Positions 1-7,591 of a DNA stretch of 12,127 bases are shown one piece after another (the stretch's first letter is position 1; the number at the start of each line of letters is the position of its first letter). Source of the DNA: Clostridia bacterium (lineage in GTDB: Bacteria; Bacillota; Clostridia; Oscillospirales; CAG-272); contig JAGCYR010000161.1 in the NCBI GenBank assembly GCA_017960705.1, forward strand, positions 1 through 12,127, given 5' to 3'. The notes beneath the pieces are model-generated. The model made no database searches. It saw nothing but the letters and a program-made list of their open reading frames with translations, and was not told where the DNA came from. Made by a program: the position numbers and the translations under genes.

Positions 1-65
1 GAACGCTTGAAACGACGCAGCGCGCTGTCGATCGTTTCGTTCTCTTTCACTCTGATTTCTGCCAT
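1..65 (-). CDS. rpsU: Ribosomal protein bS21, N-terminal fragment (window edge)
   Basis: The minus strand encodes MAEIRVKENETIDSALRRFK followed by R, running off the left edge of the window. This matches the conserved N-terminus of bacterial S21, in which an acidic/basic stretch leads into an E-x-x-x-x-ALRRFKR motif. S21 is a small basic protein of the 30S subunit that sits near the anti-Shine-Dalgarno end of 16S rRNA and takes part in translation initiation. Only 21 complete codons are visible. The ATG (63-65) is preceded by a purine-rich AAGGGGGGGAAA ribosome binding site. The gene has its own consensus promoter at 120-148, so it can be expressed apart from folD upstream on the same strand. 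Identification is by sequence recognition of the N-terminus alone. Confidence 0.9.
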   Translation of the reverse strand, partial: MAEIRVKENETIDSALRRFKR

Positions 66-119
66 TCTGTTTCCCCCCCTTCGCTTTGACAAGAGGCAAT
101 CTTGTTACCGTCCTGCTAT

Positions 120-148
120 ATTATACACACGGGAATAGGTTTTGTCAA
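120..148 (-). promoter_or_regulatory. Consensus sigma-A promoter for rpsU
   Basis: On the minus strand, TTGACA (148-143) and TATAAT (125-120) are separated by exactly 17 bp (126-142), an exact match to the vegetative consensus at both hexamers. The expected start of transcription is near 113, giving a leader of about 48 nt before the rpsU ATG. A very strong promoter fits a ribosomal protein gene. Confidence 0.88.
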
Positions 149-161
149 TAGTTTTTTGCCG

Positions 162-183
162 AAAAAAGCCGTCTCTTCGTCGG
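162..183 (-). terminator. Weak candidate terminator after folD
   Basis: Just beyond the folD stop codon, the minus strand can form CCGAC-GAAGA-GACGG, a 5-bp stem with an internal A-A mismatch and a 5-nt loop, followed by CTTTTTT. The stem is short for an intrinsic terminator, so partial read-through from the folD operon into rpsU is likely. No better terminator is visible between the two genes. Confidence 0.35.
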
Positions 184-184
184 G

Positions 185-1045
185 TCAATCTGCTTTGACG
201 CTCTCGCGCGCCGCGGTGAGCGTGTTTTTCATCAGCATCGTGATGGTCATAGGACCCACGCCGCCAGGGACCGGGGTGATCGCCGACGCAAGTTCCGTGA
301 TCGGCTCGAAATCGGCGTCGCCGCATAGTTTACCGTCGGGCAGACGGTTGATCCCGACGTCGATCACGACGGCGCCCGGTTTGACCATATCGGCTTTGAG
401 AAAACGGGGTTTTCCGATCGCAACGACGATTATATCCGCCCGTTTGGTATGCGACGCCAGATCCGCCGTTCTTGAGTGGCAGATCGTGACCGTCGCGTTC
501 CGTTCAAGAAGCAGGAACGCCTGCGGTTTCCCGACGATATTGCTCCGTCCGATCACGACGCAGTCCTTCCCCGCCGGATCGATCCCGTAAGCGTCGAGCA
601 ACGCCATCACGCCTGCGGGCGTGCAGGGGAGAAAATGATAGTTGCCGAGCATGATCCGGCCGACGTTTTCGGGGTGGAACGCGTCGACGTCCTTTTCGGG
701 TTTGATCTTGCGGATCACTTTGTCGGCGTCGATCTGCTTCGGAAGCGGCAACTGCACGAGGATCCCGTGGATCTTCGGATCTGCATTCAGCCGATCGAGC
801 AACGCAAGAAGATCCTCTTCACGGGTATCTTCGGGCAATTCGTGCACTTCGGAATAGAATCCGATCTCCTCGCAGGCGCGGTGCTTGTTGCGGACGTATA
901 CCGCCGACGCGGGATCGTTCCCGACGAGCACGACGGCAAGACCCGGGGTCACGCCGGTCTTCTGCACGAACTCCGCGGTTTCGGTTTTCAGGGTCTCGCG
1001 GATATTTTTCGATACCTTTTTTCCGTCGATGATGGTTGCGCTCAT
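185..1045 (-). CDS. folD: Bifunctional methylenetetrahydrofolate dehydrogenase / cyclohydrolase FolD
   Basis: FolD interconverts 5,10-methylene-THF, 5,10-methenyl-THF and 10-formyl-THF in the cytoplasm, using NADP+, and supplies one-carbon units for purine and formyl-methionyl-tRNA synthesis. The 286-residue product has the usual family length. Visible family features are the catalytic Y50-xxx-K54 pair (YVRNK), QLPLP at 98-102, D121 in the EKDVDAF segment, PCTPAG at 140-145, the dinucleotide-binding GRSNIVGKP at 166-174, and PVPGGVGPMT at 258-267. All catalytic residues I would look for are present, so it should be active. The ATG overlaps the lgt stop codon as ATGA (1042-1045), which indicates translational coupling. 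It is the last gene of the ymfF-ymfH-lgt-folD operon, with rpsU following on the same strand under its own promoter. Confidence is very high. Confidence 0.97.
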   Translation of the reverse strand: MSATIIDGKKVSKNIRETLKTETAEFVQKTGVTPGLAVVLVGNDPASAVYVRNKHRACEEIGFYSEVHELPEDTREEDLLALLDRLNADPKIHGILVQLPLPKQIDADKVIRKIKPEKDVDAFHPENVGRIMLGNYHFLPCTPAGVMALLDAYGIDPAGKDCVVIGRSNIVGKPQAFLLLERNATVTICHSRTADLASHTKRADIIVVAIGKPRFLKADMVKPGAVVIDVGINRLPDGKLCGDADFEPITELASAITPVPGGVGPMTITMLMKNTLTAARESVKAD

Positions 1046-1932
1046 TTCGCGTTTTCCTCCGTTTGATTGATGGGTTCTCTCGCAGTTTCCTTGCCCTGCC
1101 GGATGCGGATCAGTTTGACCGTCATCCAGGTCGTGGCAATCACAAACGCCAGGAACCCGACGATGACCGAGATCTTATTGTACCAGACCTCGAGGTGCGG
1201 GATCAGGTAAAGCGAATCGCTGCGGAGCAGTTCGATGAACATTCGCCCGAACCCGTACCACGCGAAAACGAGATGAAAGACCTGTCCGTCATACTTTCTG
1301 TGTTTGTAAAACAGATTGATCAGAATGAACCCGATGATGTTCCAGAGCGATTCGTAGAGGAACGTCGGGTGAACGAACACCGTCGCGTAGCCCGTGTTCG
1401 CGTTGCAGAGTCCCATCCGGCAGAAGATCGAGGTCTCGCTCCCGAACGCTTCCCCGTTCATAAAATTGCCCCATCTGCCGATCGCCTGCGCCATGATCAG
1501 CGACGGGCAAACGCAGTCGGCAAACTTCATGAAGCTGATCTTTTTGATCCGCGTCATCACGAAGACCGTGATCCCCCCGGCGATAAGCCCGCCGTAGATC
1601 CCGAGCCCGCCTTCCCAGATGGCGATCACGTCGTAGAAGCTGTGGAACTCGTCCAGTTTTGTCAGAACGTAGTAGAGCCGCGTTCCGATCACGCCGAAAA
1701 CGACGGTCGGCAGCCCGATGTCGAGCAGAAGATCGAGGTTCCAGCCGAATTCCTTGATCCTGTAATTGATATAGACGAACGCCAGAACGATTCCGAGCGT
1801 GATGAACAGGGCGTACCACGCGATATCGAACCGACCGAAAAGCGTGAGCGCGACGCTGTTGACCTTGAACTCGCCGATCCCGAGCCCCGGAAAAGAGATG
1901 GTCGAGATCCGCTCGGCTGCTAGATAACTCAT
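1042..1932 (-). CDS. lgt: Prolipoprotein diacylglyceryl transferase Lgt
   Basis: Lgt is an integral membrane enzyme that transfers diacylglycerol from phosphatidylglycerol to the lipobox cysteine of prolipoproteins, the first step of lipoprotein maturation. The 296-residue product has several hydrophobic segments (about 37-56, 70-90, 110-128, 197-208, 255-272). It carries the Lgt signature GRWGNFMNGEAFG at 152-164, containing R153 and E161 (E. coli R143 and E151), HPTFLYES at 188-195, and a C-terminal GFGRMFIELLR with R230 and E234 (E. coli R239 and E243). Where E. coli has the functionally important H103, this protein has Y113 in GLGIYGGLIAGG. I chose the ATG at 1930-1932 (MSYLAAERIS) because it overlaps the ymfH stop as ATGA. 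The reading frame stays open further upstream inside ymfH, but that extension is not family-like. The lipoprotein encoded at 9218-10447 is a predicted substrate. Confidence 0.95.
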   Translation of the reverse strand: MSYLAAERISTISFPGLGIGEFKVNSVALTLFGRFDIAWYALFITLGIVLAFVYINYRIKEFGWNLDLLLDIGLPTVVFGVIGTRLYYVLTKLDEFHSFYDVIAIWEGGLGIYGGLIAGGITVFVMTRIKKISFMKFADCVCPSLIMAQAIGRWGNFMNGEAFGSETSIFCRMGLCNANTGYATVFVHPTFLYESLWNIIGFILINLFYKHRKYDGQVFHLVFAWYGFGRMFIELLRSDSLYLIPHLEVWYNKISVIVGFLAFVIATTWMTVKLIRIRQGKETAREPINQTEENAK

Positions 1933-3239
1933 TCTTCGTCCTCCGTTTCGTTTTGGTTTTCCGAATCCGGCATAACGACCGTCAGATTCAGACGGTCGGG
2001 GGAAAACAACTCCCGCAGTACGCCGTTTACGTAATCGGTCGAGAGCGTTTCGAAGAGCGACGCCTCGACGTAGGGATCCTCCCAATCGGGCATCGCGTCG
2101 CAGAACGCGCCGACAAGTTCCTCCGCGTCGTCAAACGAGGAAACGTTCTCGGCGTAATGCGCGCGGCAGAGACGCGAAAAATCTTCGTCGGAGATCCCGT
2201 TGTCGATCAAACTGCGAATCCGTTCCCGAATCAGTTCGTAAACCTTTCGCGGTTCGGAGCTCTCCCCCGATACCGAGAGGAAGCAAACGCCGGGATTCCA
2301 TTCGGTCATCCAGCGAAGCGGGTTCGTGACAAGCCCCTTGTCCTTCAGCTCGCCGTAAAGCGTGCCTGAATCCGAGAACAGATGCGCAGAGACGATCCCG
2401 AGCGCAAGCATCCTGCGTTGACGGTCCTGCGTGTCTTCGTACCGCTCGGGGAATGCGGTCGCCACGTTGAACAACGGTTTGCTCACCCGACGGCGGAACG
2501 TCCGGACGGTTTTGCAGACGCGCCCAGACTCGGCGACGGGAGCAACGCGGAATTCCCCTTCGCGGGATGGCATAGACACGTCCGAAAGCGACGTCAGCAC
2601 GTCCTCCGGCGTAAGATCGCCCGCAACGAACAGCTGCATATTGCCGGTGTGATAAAACGCACGGTAAACGCCGTACAGCCGCGACGGAGTGATCGCCCTG
2701 ATCGAAGCCGGCGTACCGACGATCTCGTCACGGATCGGATGGTCACGGTAAAGCCGACGGATCGAAGCGACAAACAGACGGGACGAGGGCGAATCGCCGT
2801 ACATCGCCGCCTCCTGCAGGATGATCTTTTTCTCCATTTCGACGTTTTCGCGCGTGAAATATGGCTCTGAAACGAAGGTCAGCAGTTCTTTCAGCGACTC
2901 ACCGAAGTTTTCCCGACAGTTGAAAAGATAACAGGTCGAGGTTCCGGTGGTGTAAGCGTTGGCGTCGGCGCCGAGATCGCTGAGCCGTTCCATCGCGTCG
3001 CTCCCGTCGGGATTGGCGAACAGTTTGTGTTCCAGAAAATGCGCGGTTCCGGCGAGAATCGGTCGGATCTTCTCCCCGTCGCGGTAGGATCGGTCGTAGG
3101 AACCGATCCCCACTCTGAGAACGGCGTAGAAGGTCGCGCGTTTTTTGGGGATCAGGTAGATCACGGGCGGCCCTTCGCGCCGGATCTCGTAGTATCTTTC
3201 CCGAAATTCGGGATGATCGTGCAGGATCACGTCAGCCAT
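1929..3239 (-). CDS. ymfH: M16-family zinc peptidase, YmfH-like (catalytic partner)
   Basis: The 436-residue protein belongs to the pitrilysin/M16 family. It has the inverted zinc motif HFLEH at 67-71 (H67, E70, H71), and E143 in LQEAAMYGD is the likely third ligand. The two-domain length of about 430 residues and the AYTTGTSTCYLF segment match the B. subtilis YmfH type, which public annotation names as associated with EF-P 5-aminopentanol modification under the spelling YfmH. Its natural substrate is not established by anything here. In the C-terminal half the Arg/Tyr substrate-contact pair typical of M16 enzymes is not preserved: the region reads LYGELKDKGLVTN, with K299 where Arg is expected. 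The upstream partner keeps that pair. Its ATG lies 8 nt inside the end of the upstream ymfF-like gene, and its stop overlaps the lgt start. There is no signal peptide, so it should be cytoplasmic. Confidence 0.9.
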   Translation of the reverse strand: MADVILHDHPEFRERYYEIRREGPPVIYLIPKKRATFYAVLRVGIGSYDRSYRDGEKIRPILAGTAHFLEHKLFANPDGSDAMERLSDLGADANAYTTGTSTCYLFNCRENFGESLKELLTFVSEPYFTRENVEMEKKIILQEAAMYGDSPSSRLFVASIRRLYRDHPIRDEIVGTPASIRAITPSRLYGVYRAFYHTGNMQLFVAGDLTPEDVLTSLSDVSMPSREGEFRVAPVAESGRVCKTVRTFRRRVSKPLFNVATAFPERYEDTQDRQRRMLALGIVSAHLFSDSGTLYGELKDKGLVTNPLRWMTEWNPGVCFLSVSGESSEPRKVYELIRERIRSLIDNGISDEDFSRLCRAHYAENVSSFDDAEELVGAFCDAMPDWEDPYVEASLFETLSTDYVNGVLRELFSPDRLNLTVVMPDSENQNETEDEE

Positions 3240-4530
3240 TTTGACCGCCTCCCTCCGGAGAAAGCAGATAAACGGCGTCGGGTCGGATCTTTTTCATAAA
3301 CGCGGCGAGATCGTCGGACGTGATCTTCTCCCATCTTTCAAACAGTTTATCGAAATCGACCGTTCTGTTGAACAGACGGCGGAACAGTACGTAGCCGACC
3401 GTCGCGTCGACGCTCTCAAACACCGAAGCGACCGACATCTTGATATAGGCGAGCGCCGCCCTGACCAGAGCAGGATCGGTCTTCCCCGTTCGTACGGTCG
3501 ACAGAACGCGCGAAACGGCGCGCTCGACGTCAAGTTCACTGTCGGGCGCGATCCCGCACATGATCACAAGATTCCTGTTCGAGGATCTGAGGGAAGAATG
3601 GATCGAATAGCAGAAGCCGTTCTTTTCGCGCACCTCGGAAAAGAGCAGCGCCATCGGAGCGTCGGACAGTACGGCTGAGAGCACCGTGAGAATCTCGGCT
3701 CCTGGCTCCGTAAAACCTACCGGCAGCCGGTATGAAAGCCCGAGCATCGCCTGTTTGCCGTCGGTCTCCTCGCGTACGCGGAGGACCGGACGGTGCGGCG
3801 CACGGCGAGGCAGGCAGTTCTTCCCCGCAAGCGGTCTCCGCTCGGTCAGGATCTCCCCGAACAGTTCTCCGATCAAGTGCGCGATCTCCTCCGGTTTGAG
3901 CGAGCCCTCATATACGAAACGGATCTCGGAGCGGTACAGCATCTCGCGATAGCGGCGCCAAAGAAACTCCGCCGTGATCTGTTCGACCTCTTCCACGGTT
4001 CCGTAGTCGGGAACGTCGTATCGGTCGGGGTCAGCGGTGATCTCAATAAGCCGCGTCATCGCGTAGGCGTTCTTGTTGTTCCTGATCGCCTTGATCTGGT
4101 CGAGCAGGGTCGTTTTTTCCTGTTCGATCACGTCGATCGGGAACTTTCCGTTTTGATCCAGCGCCGGACGCAGGATAGCCCCTGCGACGGTCGCAAGTAC
4201 CTCGCGGGTAAACGAGGGGATCCCGTGCACGTAGGGCTCGTCGAGGAATGTCGCCTGAAACGTCGCCGCGCGAAAATCCCCGTATCTTGACGATTGGAGC
4301 GAAAGAGACGTCGAATAGAGTTCCTCCATCCGTCGGGAAAACAGCGTATGGGTCGGGTAATCCCGGGATGAACGGAACAAAAGGCGCGAGAGCATCGCGT
4401 CGGCGGCGGAACGTCCCCGCCTGATCTTATATTTGAATCCGACGGCAAAGGCGGCGTTTTTATAATCCTCCGTCGGAACGTAGTCCAACAGAACGCCGGG
4501 ACAGAGCGTCAGGGTCTTGATTTGAATCAT
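3232..4530 (-). CDS. ymfF: M16-family peptidase-like protein, YmfF-like (non-catalytic partner)
   Basis: The 432-residue protein has the overall length and layout of an M16 peptidase but no HxxEH motif; the corresponding region near 44-58 reads DAMLSRLLFRSSRDY, so it should not bind catalytic zinc. In the C-terminal half it keeps LFSEVREKNGFCYS, with R301 and Y308, the Arg/Tyr pair that contacts substrate in active M16 enzymes. It therefore looks like the complementary subunit of the ymfH-like peptidase, as in B. subtilis YmfF/YmfH and other two-chain M16 systems. I chose the ATG at 4528-4530 (MIQIKTLTL) because it has a GGGGAG ribosome binding site 6 nt upstream. The longer reading frame would begin at a TTG that is itself part of the promoter -35 hexamer and cannot be in the mRNA. 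It is the first gene of the operon. Confidence 0.87.
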   Translation of the reverse strand: MIQIKTLTLCPGVLLDYVPTEDYKNAAFAVGFKYKIRRGRSAADAMLSRLLFRSSRDYPTHTLFSRRMEELYSTSLSLQSSRYGDFRAATFQATFLDEPYVHGIPSFTREVLATVAGAILRPALDQNGKFPIDVIEQEKTTLLDQIKAIRNNKNAYAMTRLIEITADPDRYDVPDYGTVEEVEQITAEFLWRRYREMLYRSEIRFVYEGSLKPEEIAHLIGELFGEILTERRPLAGKNCLPRRAPHRPVLRVREETDGKQAMLGLSYRLPVGFTEPGAEILTVLSAVLSDAPMALLFSEVREKNGFCYSIHSSLRSSNRNLVIMCGIAPDSELDVERAVSRVLSTVRTGKTDPALVRAALAYIKMSVASVFESVDATVGYVLFRRLFNRTVDFDKLFERWEKITSDDLAAFMKKIRPDAVYLLSPEGGGQNG

Positions 4531-4579
4531 ACGATCTCCCCGTCGGTTCGGGGCTTCTCCCTTTTTACGTAACAGTATT

Positions 4580-4608
4580 ATTATACTTATTTCTCCCCCG
4601 TCTGTCAA
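4580..4608 (-). promoter_or_regulatory. Consensus sigma-A promoter for ymfF-ymfH-lgt-folD
   Basis: On the minus strand, TTGACA (4608-4603) and TATAAT (4585-4580) are separated by 17 bp (4586-4602), a perfect consensus match. The expected start is near 4573, giving a leader of about 43 nt before the ymfF ATG at 4530. No operator-like repeat is obvious around it, so expression is probably constitutive. Confidence 0.9.
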
Positions 4609-4638
4609 TCTTTTTCACGATGCGAAGATAAAAGAAAC

Positions 4639-4668
4639 GCCCCAGACGGAGGTGTTTCCGTTTGGGGC
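4639..4668 (-). terminator. Intrinsic terminator of spoVT
   Basis: On the minus strand, GCCCCAAACGGA pairs with TCCGTCTGGGGC around a 6-nt loop, giving a 12-bp stem with one A-C mismatch, followed by GTTTCTTTTATC. It lies 14 bases past the spoVT stop and just upstream of the ymfF promoter, so it separates the two units. The same stem could also act on the plus strand, where ACTCTTTTT follows, but no plus-strand gene ends here. Confidence 0.8.
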
Positions 4669-4681
4669 ACTCTTTTTCGAT

Positions 4682-5233
4682 TCAATCCCCGATCTGATGA
4701 CCGAGGAACGCGGCGGCGGTCGTGATCAGTTTGCTCTCGACGTCCTCGCCTACGCTCTCTTTCTTTTCGTCTCCGCCGGAGAGCGAGCAGACGCATCCGA
4801 CCACGTCTCCGTCCGATAGGATCGGCATCGCCACTCGAACGAATCCCGTCATTCCCTCGTCGATCAGGGCGATCCTGTCCCCGCCGGCGTCGTAGGAGTA
4901 GAGTGATCTTCCCTCCATCACCTTTTCGATCTCGGGGGTCAGCTTCTTTTCGAGATACTCCTTTTTCGGCAGCCCCGAGACGGCGATCACCGCGTCTCTG
5001 TCGGTCACGGCGACGGTCAGCCCTCCCGTTTTGTGCAGCGTTTCCGCGTACTGCGTTGCAAAGGAGGTCAGTTCCCCGATGGGAGAATACTTCTTGAAAA
5101 TGACCTCGCCGTCCCTGTCGGTGTATATCTCAAGGGGATCCCCTTCGCGGATCCGCATGGTGCGCCGGATCTCTTTCGGGATCACGACGCGTCCGAGATC
5201 GTCGATCCTGCGGACGATTCCGGTTGCTTTCAT
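4682..5233 (-). CDS. spoVT: Stage V sporulation transcription regulator SpoVT (AbrB family)
   Basis: The first 50 or so residues are nearly those of B. subtilis SpoVT: MKATGIVRRIDDLGRVVIPK, then EIRRTMRIREGDPLEIY. This is an AbrB-type swapped-hairpin DNA-binding domain (about 1-52). It is followed by a GAF-like sensor domain (about 55-178), where similarity is lower, as is usual. The total of 183 residues fits the family. SpoVT is a tetrameric regulator acting in the developing forespore, modulating sigma-G-dependent genes and spore germination properties. I chose the ATG at 5231-5233 because it gives the family N-terminus and has GGAAAGGA upstream; the open frame continues upstream but has no homology to the family. 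No clear sigma-A promoter is visible upstream. A poor sigma-G-like match (GGATAA at 5337-5332, AACAATA at 5314-5308) exists but is not convincing. The gene indicates a spore-forming host. Confidence 0.96.
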   Translation of the reverse strand: MKATGIVRRIDDLGRVVIPKEIRRTMRIREGDPLEIYTDRDGEVIFKKYSPIGELTSFATQYAETLHKTGGLTVAVTDRDAVIAVSGLPKKEYLEKKLTPEIEKVMEGRSLYSYDAGGDRIALIDEGMTGFVRVAMPILSDGDVVGCVCSLSGGDEKKESVGEDVESKLITTAAAFLGHQIGD

Positions 5234-5263
5234 ATCCGTTCTTTCCTTTCCTGTTTTCCTCTG

Positions 5264-5293
5264 AAACGGCAAACCCTGCGTTTCCCGCCGTTT
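5264..5293 (-). repeat. Stem-loop in the spoVT leader
   Basis: On the minus strand, AAACGGC and GCCGTTT form a perfect 7-bp stem. Inside it, AAAC and GTTT can pair around GCAGG, with a 3-nt GGG bulge. The structure ends 30 nt before the spoVT ATG. It could be an mRNA stem-loop or an operator; nothing in the sequence decides between them. Confidence 0.45.
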
Positions 5294-5381
5294 ACCGTCC
5301 GTGGCGTTATTGTTTGTCGTTTTTAGCGCGATTATCCGACCGAACCGAAAAACGGAACGGGGCATCTTTTTCCAAACAAAA

Positions 5382-5412
5382 AAACTACCGGCGAACTTTT
5401 CGCCGGTAGTTT
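5382..5412 (-). terminator. Strong intrinsic terminator of the ABC transporter operon
   Basis: On the minus strand, AAACTACCGGCGAA pairs perfectly with TTCGCCGGTAGTTT (14 bp) around a 3-nt AAG loop, and TTTTGTTTGG follows. It starts 7 bases after the stop codon of the last permease gene. The plus strand lacks a U-tract after the stem, so the terminator is directional. Confidence 0.93.
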
Positions 5413-5419
5413 AAAAAGA

Positions 5420-6424
5420 TTACCGATCTTCTCGGAAATACGGAAGCCCGAGACTTGCGGGGGGTTGATTCTCGCGTCTGTTGCGAATGCTGGAAATGAT
5501 CAGGACGATGATCGTAACAACGTACGGCATCATCTTGAAAATGTCGGTCGTCCCCGCGCCGAAGATCGACGCGATCGGACCGGTCAGCTTTACGCCGAGG
5601 ATATAGAGCCCGCCGAACAGGATCGAACCGAGGATCGCGAGATTCGGCCTCCAGATCGCGAAGATCACTATCGCGATCGCAAGCCAACCGCGATCTCCGA
5701 ACCCGGCGCTCGACCAGAGCCCGCCGAGGTACTCCATCACGAAATGAAGCCCGCCGAGCCCCGCGATGGCGGCTCCGATGATCGTCGCTCCGTACTTGTA
5801 CGCCGTCACGTTGATACCGACCGCGTCCGCCGTCGCCGGATTTTCTCCGACGGCGCGGAGGTGAAGACCGGGGCGCGTCCGTTTCAGGAAATACGCGGCG
5901 AACAGGGCGATGAAGATCGCAAGGTAGGTCAGAAAACCGTACGAGAAGAGAATATTCCCGAGCCAACGGATCTTTTCCGGAAAAACGGGAAACGATTTGC
6001 GGAACAGCGACCCGGTCGCGATCAGCGAGATGTCCGGGGTTTCGCTGTGGGCAAGCTTCGTCAGCGACTGACCGAGATAGCTCCCGAGCCCGGTCCCGAA
6101 TGTCGTCAGCGCAAGACCGGTCACGTTCTGATTCGCACGAAGCGTGATGGTCAGGAAGCAATAGATAAGCCCCATTAAAGAAGACCCGAACAAGGAACAG
6201 ATCAGGGGAATGAATACCCCGAGGAACGGATTGATGGGAGCGCCGTGCAGGGAATTTTCGTAGAGGAAAGAACCGACGATCCCGCTGATCCCTCCGACAT
6301 ACATGATACCCGGGATACCGAGATTGAGGTTGCCCGATTTCTCCGTGACGATCTCGCCGGTGGCGCCGAACAGAAGCGGAATGCCCTGCTGGACCGCGGC
6401 AACGATCATACTTACAATGTTCAT
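5420..6424 (-). CDS. BMP/nucleoside-type ABC transporter permease, second subunit (NupQ-like)
   Basis: This 334-residue, highly hydrophobic protein has about eight to ten predicted membrane segments (for example 33-53, 67-94, 102-117, 158-180, 211-231, 248-280, 299-312). It carries the EKSGNLNLGIPG segment (28-39) and the cytoplasmic coupling motif GENPATADAVGINV (193-206). Both are typical of the LivH/RbsC-type permease superfamily as found in B. subtilis NupQ and related BMP systems. It should pair with the preceding permease to form the membrane channel through which the receptor-delivered substrate passes. Its ATG overlaps the stop of that permease as ATGA (6421-6424). It is the last gene of the operon and is followed directly by a strong terminator. 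The exact substrate cannot be read from this subunit. Confidence 0.93.
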   Translation of the reverse strand: MNIVSMIVAAVQQGIPLLFGATGEIVTEKSGNLNLGIPGIMYVGGISGIVGSFLYENSLHGAPINPFLGVFIPLICSLFGSSLMGLIYCFLTITLRANQNVTGLALTTFGTGLGSYLGQSLTKLAHSETPDISLIATGSLFRKSFPVFPEKIRWLGNILFSYGFLTYLAIFIALFAAYFLKRTRPGLHLRAVGENPATADAVGINVTAYKYGATIIGAAIAGLGGLHFVMEYLGGLWSSAGFGDRGWLAIAIVIFAIWRPNLAILGSILFGGLYILGVKLTGPIASIFGAGTTDIFKMMPYVVTIIVLIISSIRNRRENQPPASLGLPYFREDR

Positions 6425-7587
6425 TCCGCTTTTCCCTCCTTTCTGTTCTTGGGAAGATGGACCCGCACCCTGTAGTTGATGAAGAACTCGCAGCCGATGA
6501 TGCAGAACAGCACGATCCCGACGAGAACGTCCGCGAGGTTATCCGAGATCTGGGCGTACGCCGTGGACAGTTCTTTGGTCCCGCGCTCGACGAACACGAT
6601 AAGGAACGACGTCAGCGCCATATAAGCCGGATTGAAGTGCGCAAGCCAGGTCACCATGATTGCCGTAAAGCCCCTGCCCCCGGCGGTCCCGGTGGAAAGA
6701 GAATGGTCGGTCCCGGCGACGAGGACCAGTCCCGAGATCCCGCAAAGAGCCCCGGACAGGATCATCGTTCGGATAATGACCTTTTTCACGTTGACGCCGA
6801 TATACCGCGCCGTATTCTCGCTCTCACCCACGACCGAGATCTCGTAGCCGTGCTTGGAATACTTCAGATAAACGTAGAGCAGAACGGTAAGGACGGCAAC
6901 GATCAGGATGTTCATCAGGTACTGCTGACCGAAAATCGACGGGAACCATCCGACGCGTTTGTTCGCTCCGAGCAAATTGATGACGCCGGTATAGTTCATT
7001 CCCTTACTGGCGCCCCAGCCGAAATGAAGGATACTGAAACTGATCAATTGGGCGGCAACGTAGTTCATCATCAGGGTGAACAGCGTTTCGTTCGTTCCGA
7101 AGAACGCTTTGAAGATCGCCGGTATCACGCCCCACAGAGCCCCTCCAACGATACTTGCAACGATCATCAGAAGAACGAGAACGGGGACCGGGACCTTTCC
7201 CGTCAGGGTGATAAGCACCGCGGCGCAGCCGAACGCGCCCATCAGGACCTGTCCCTCGGCGCCTATGTTCCAAAAATGCATCCGGAACGCCGGGGTAAGA
7301 GCAAGCGCGACGCAAAGCAAAATGGCGACTTCCTGCAATATGGTCCACAGTTTGGTCACCGAGAAAACGAGTTTGTTCTTCTTGACGACGGCGAGGGTGT
7401 TGACGAACATCGTCTTGTAAAGAACGAAGATGTTCGCTTTCGTCAACGCGGCTGTAATGATCCCGGAGATCAGAAGCGCAAGCAGGATCGCAGCCGCGCG
7501 AACGAGATACGATTTCCACCAGGGCATGGCGTCCCGCTTGGAGATCTGAAGCAGCGGCTCGCTGACTTTCTTTTTGGTTTCGTTCAT
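6421..7587 (-). CDS. BMP/nucleoside-type ABC transporter permease, first subunit (NupP-like)
   Basis: This 388-residue membrane protein has an N-terminal cytoplasmic stretch of about 25 residues, then a hydrophobic segment at about 30-50 and further segments near 85-100, 113-158, 170-190, 224-243, 272-292, 305-332 and 352-373. The FWNIGAEGQVLMGAF motif (105-119) is characteristic of the NupP-type permease of BMP-family importers, and GESENTARYIGVNV (254-267) is the ATPase-coupling loop matching GENPxxADxxGINV in the partner. The start follows the ATPase stop by 4 nt (TAA-GGGA-ATG), leaving the Shine-Dalgarno element unusually close to the ATG, so translation probably relies on coupling with the ATPase gene. 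Its stop overlaps the next permease gene. Confidence 0.93.
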   Translation of the reverse strand: MNETKKKVSEPLLQISKRDAMPWWKSYLVRAAAILLALLISGIITAALTKANIFVLYKTMFVNTLAVVKKNKLVFSVTKLWTILQEVAILLCVALALTPAFRMHFWNIGAEGQVLMGAFGCAAVLITLTGKVPVPVLVLLMIVASIVGGALWGVIPAIFKAFFGTNETLFTLMMNYVAAQLISFSILHFGWGASKGMNYTGVINLLGANKRVGWFPSIFGQQYLMNILIVAVLTVLLYVYLKYSKHGYEISVVGESENTARYIGVNVKKVIIRTMILSGALCGISGLVLVAGTDHSLSTGTAGGRGFTAIMVTWLAHFNPAYMALTSFLIVFVERGTKELSTAYAQISDNLADVLVGIVLFCIIGCEFFINYRVRVHLPKNRKEGKAE

Positions 7588-7591
7588 TCCC

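Noticed and set aside
5308..5337. A sigma-G-like promoter (GGATAA, 17 bp, AACAATA) upstream of spoVT.
   Set aside because: The -10 matches only four of seven consensus positions, too weak to annotate without start-site data.
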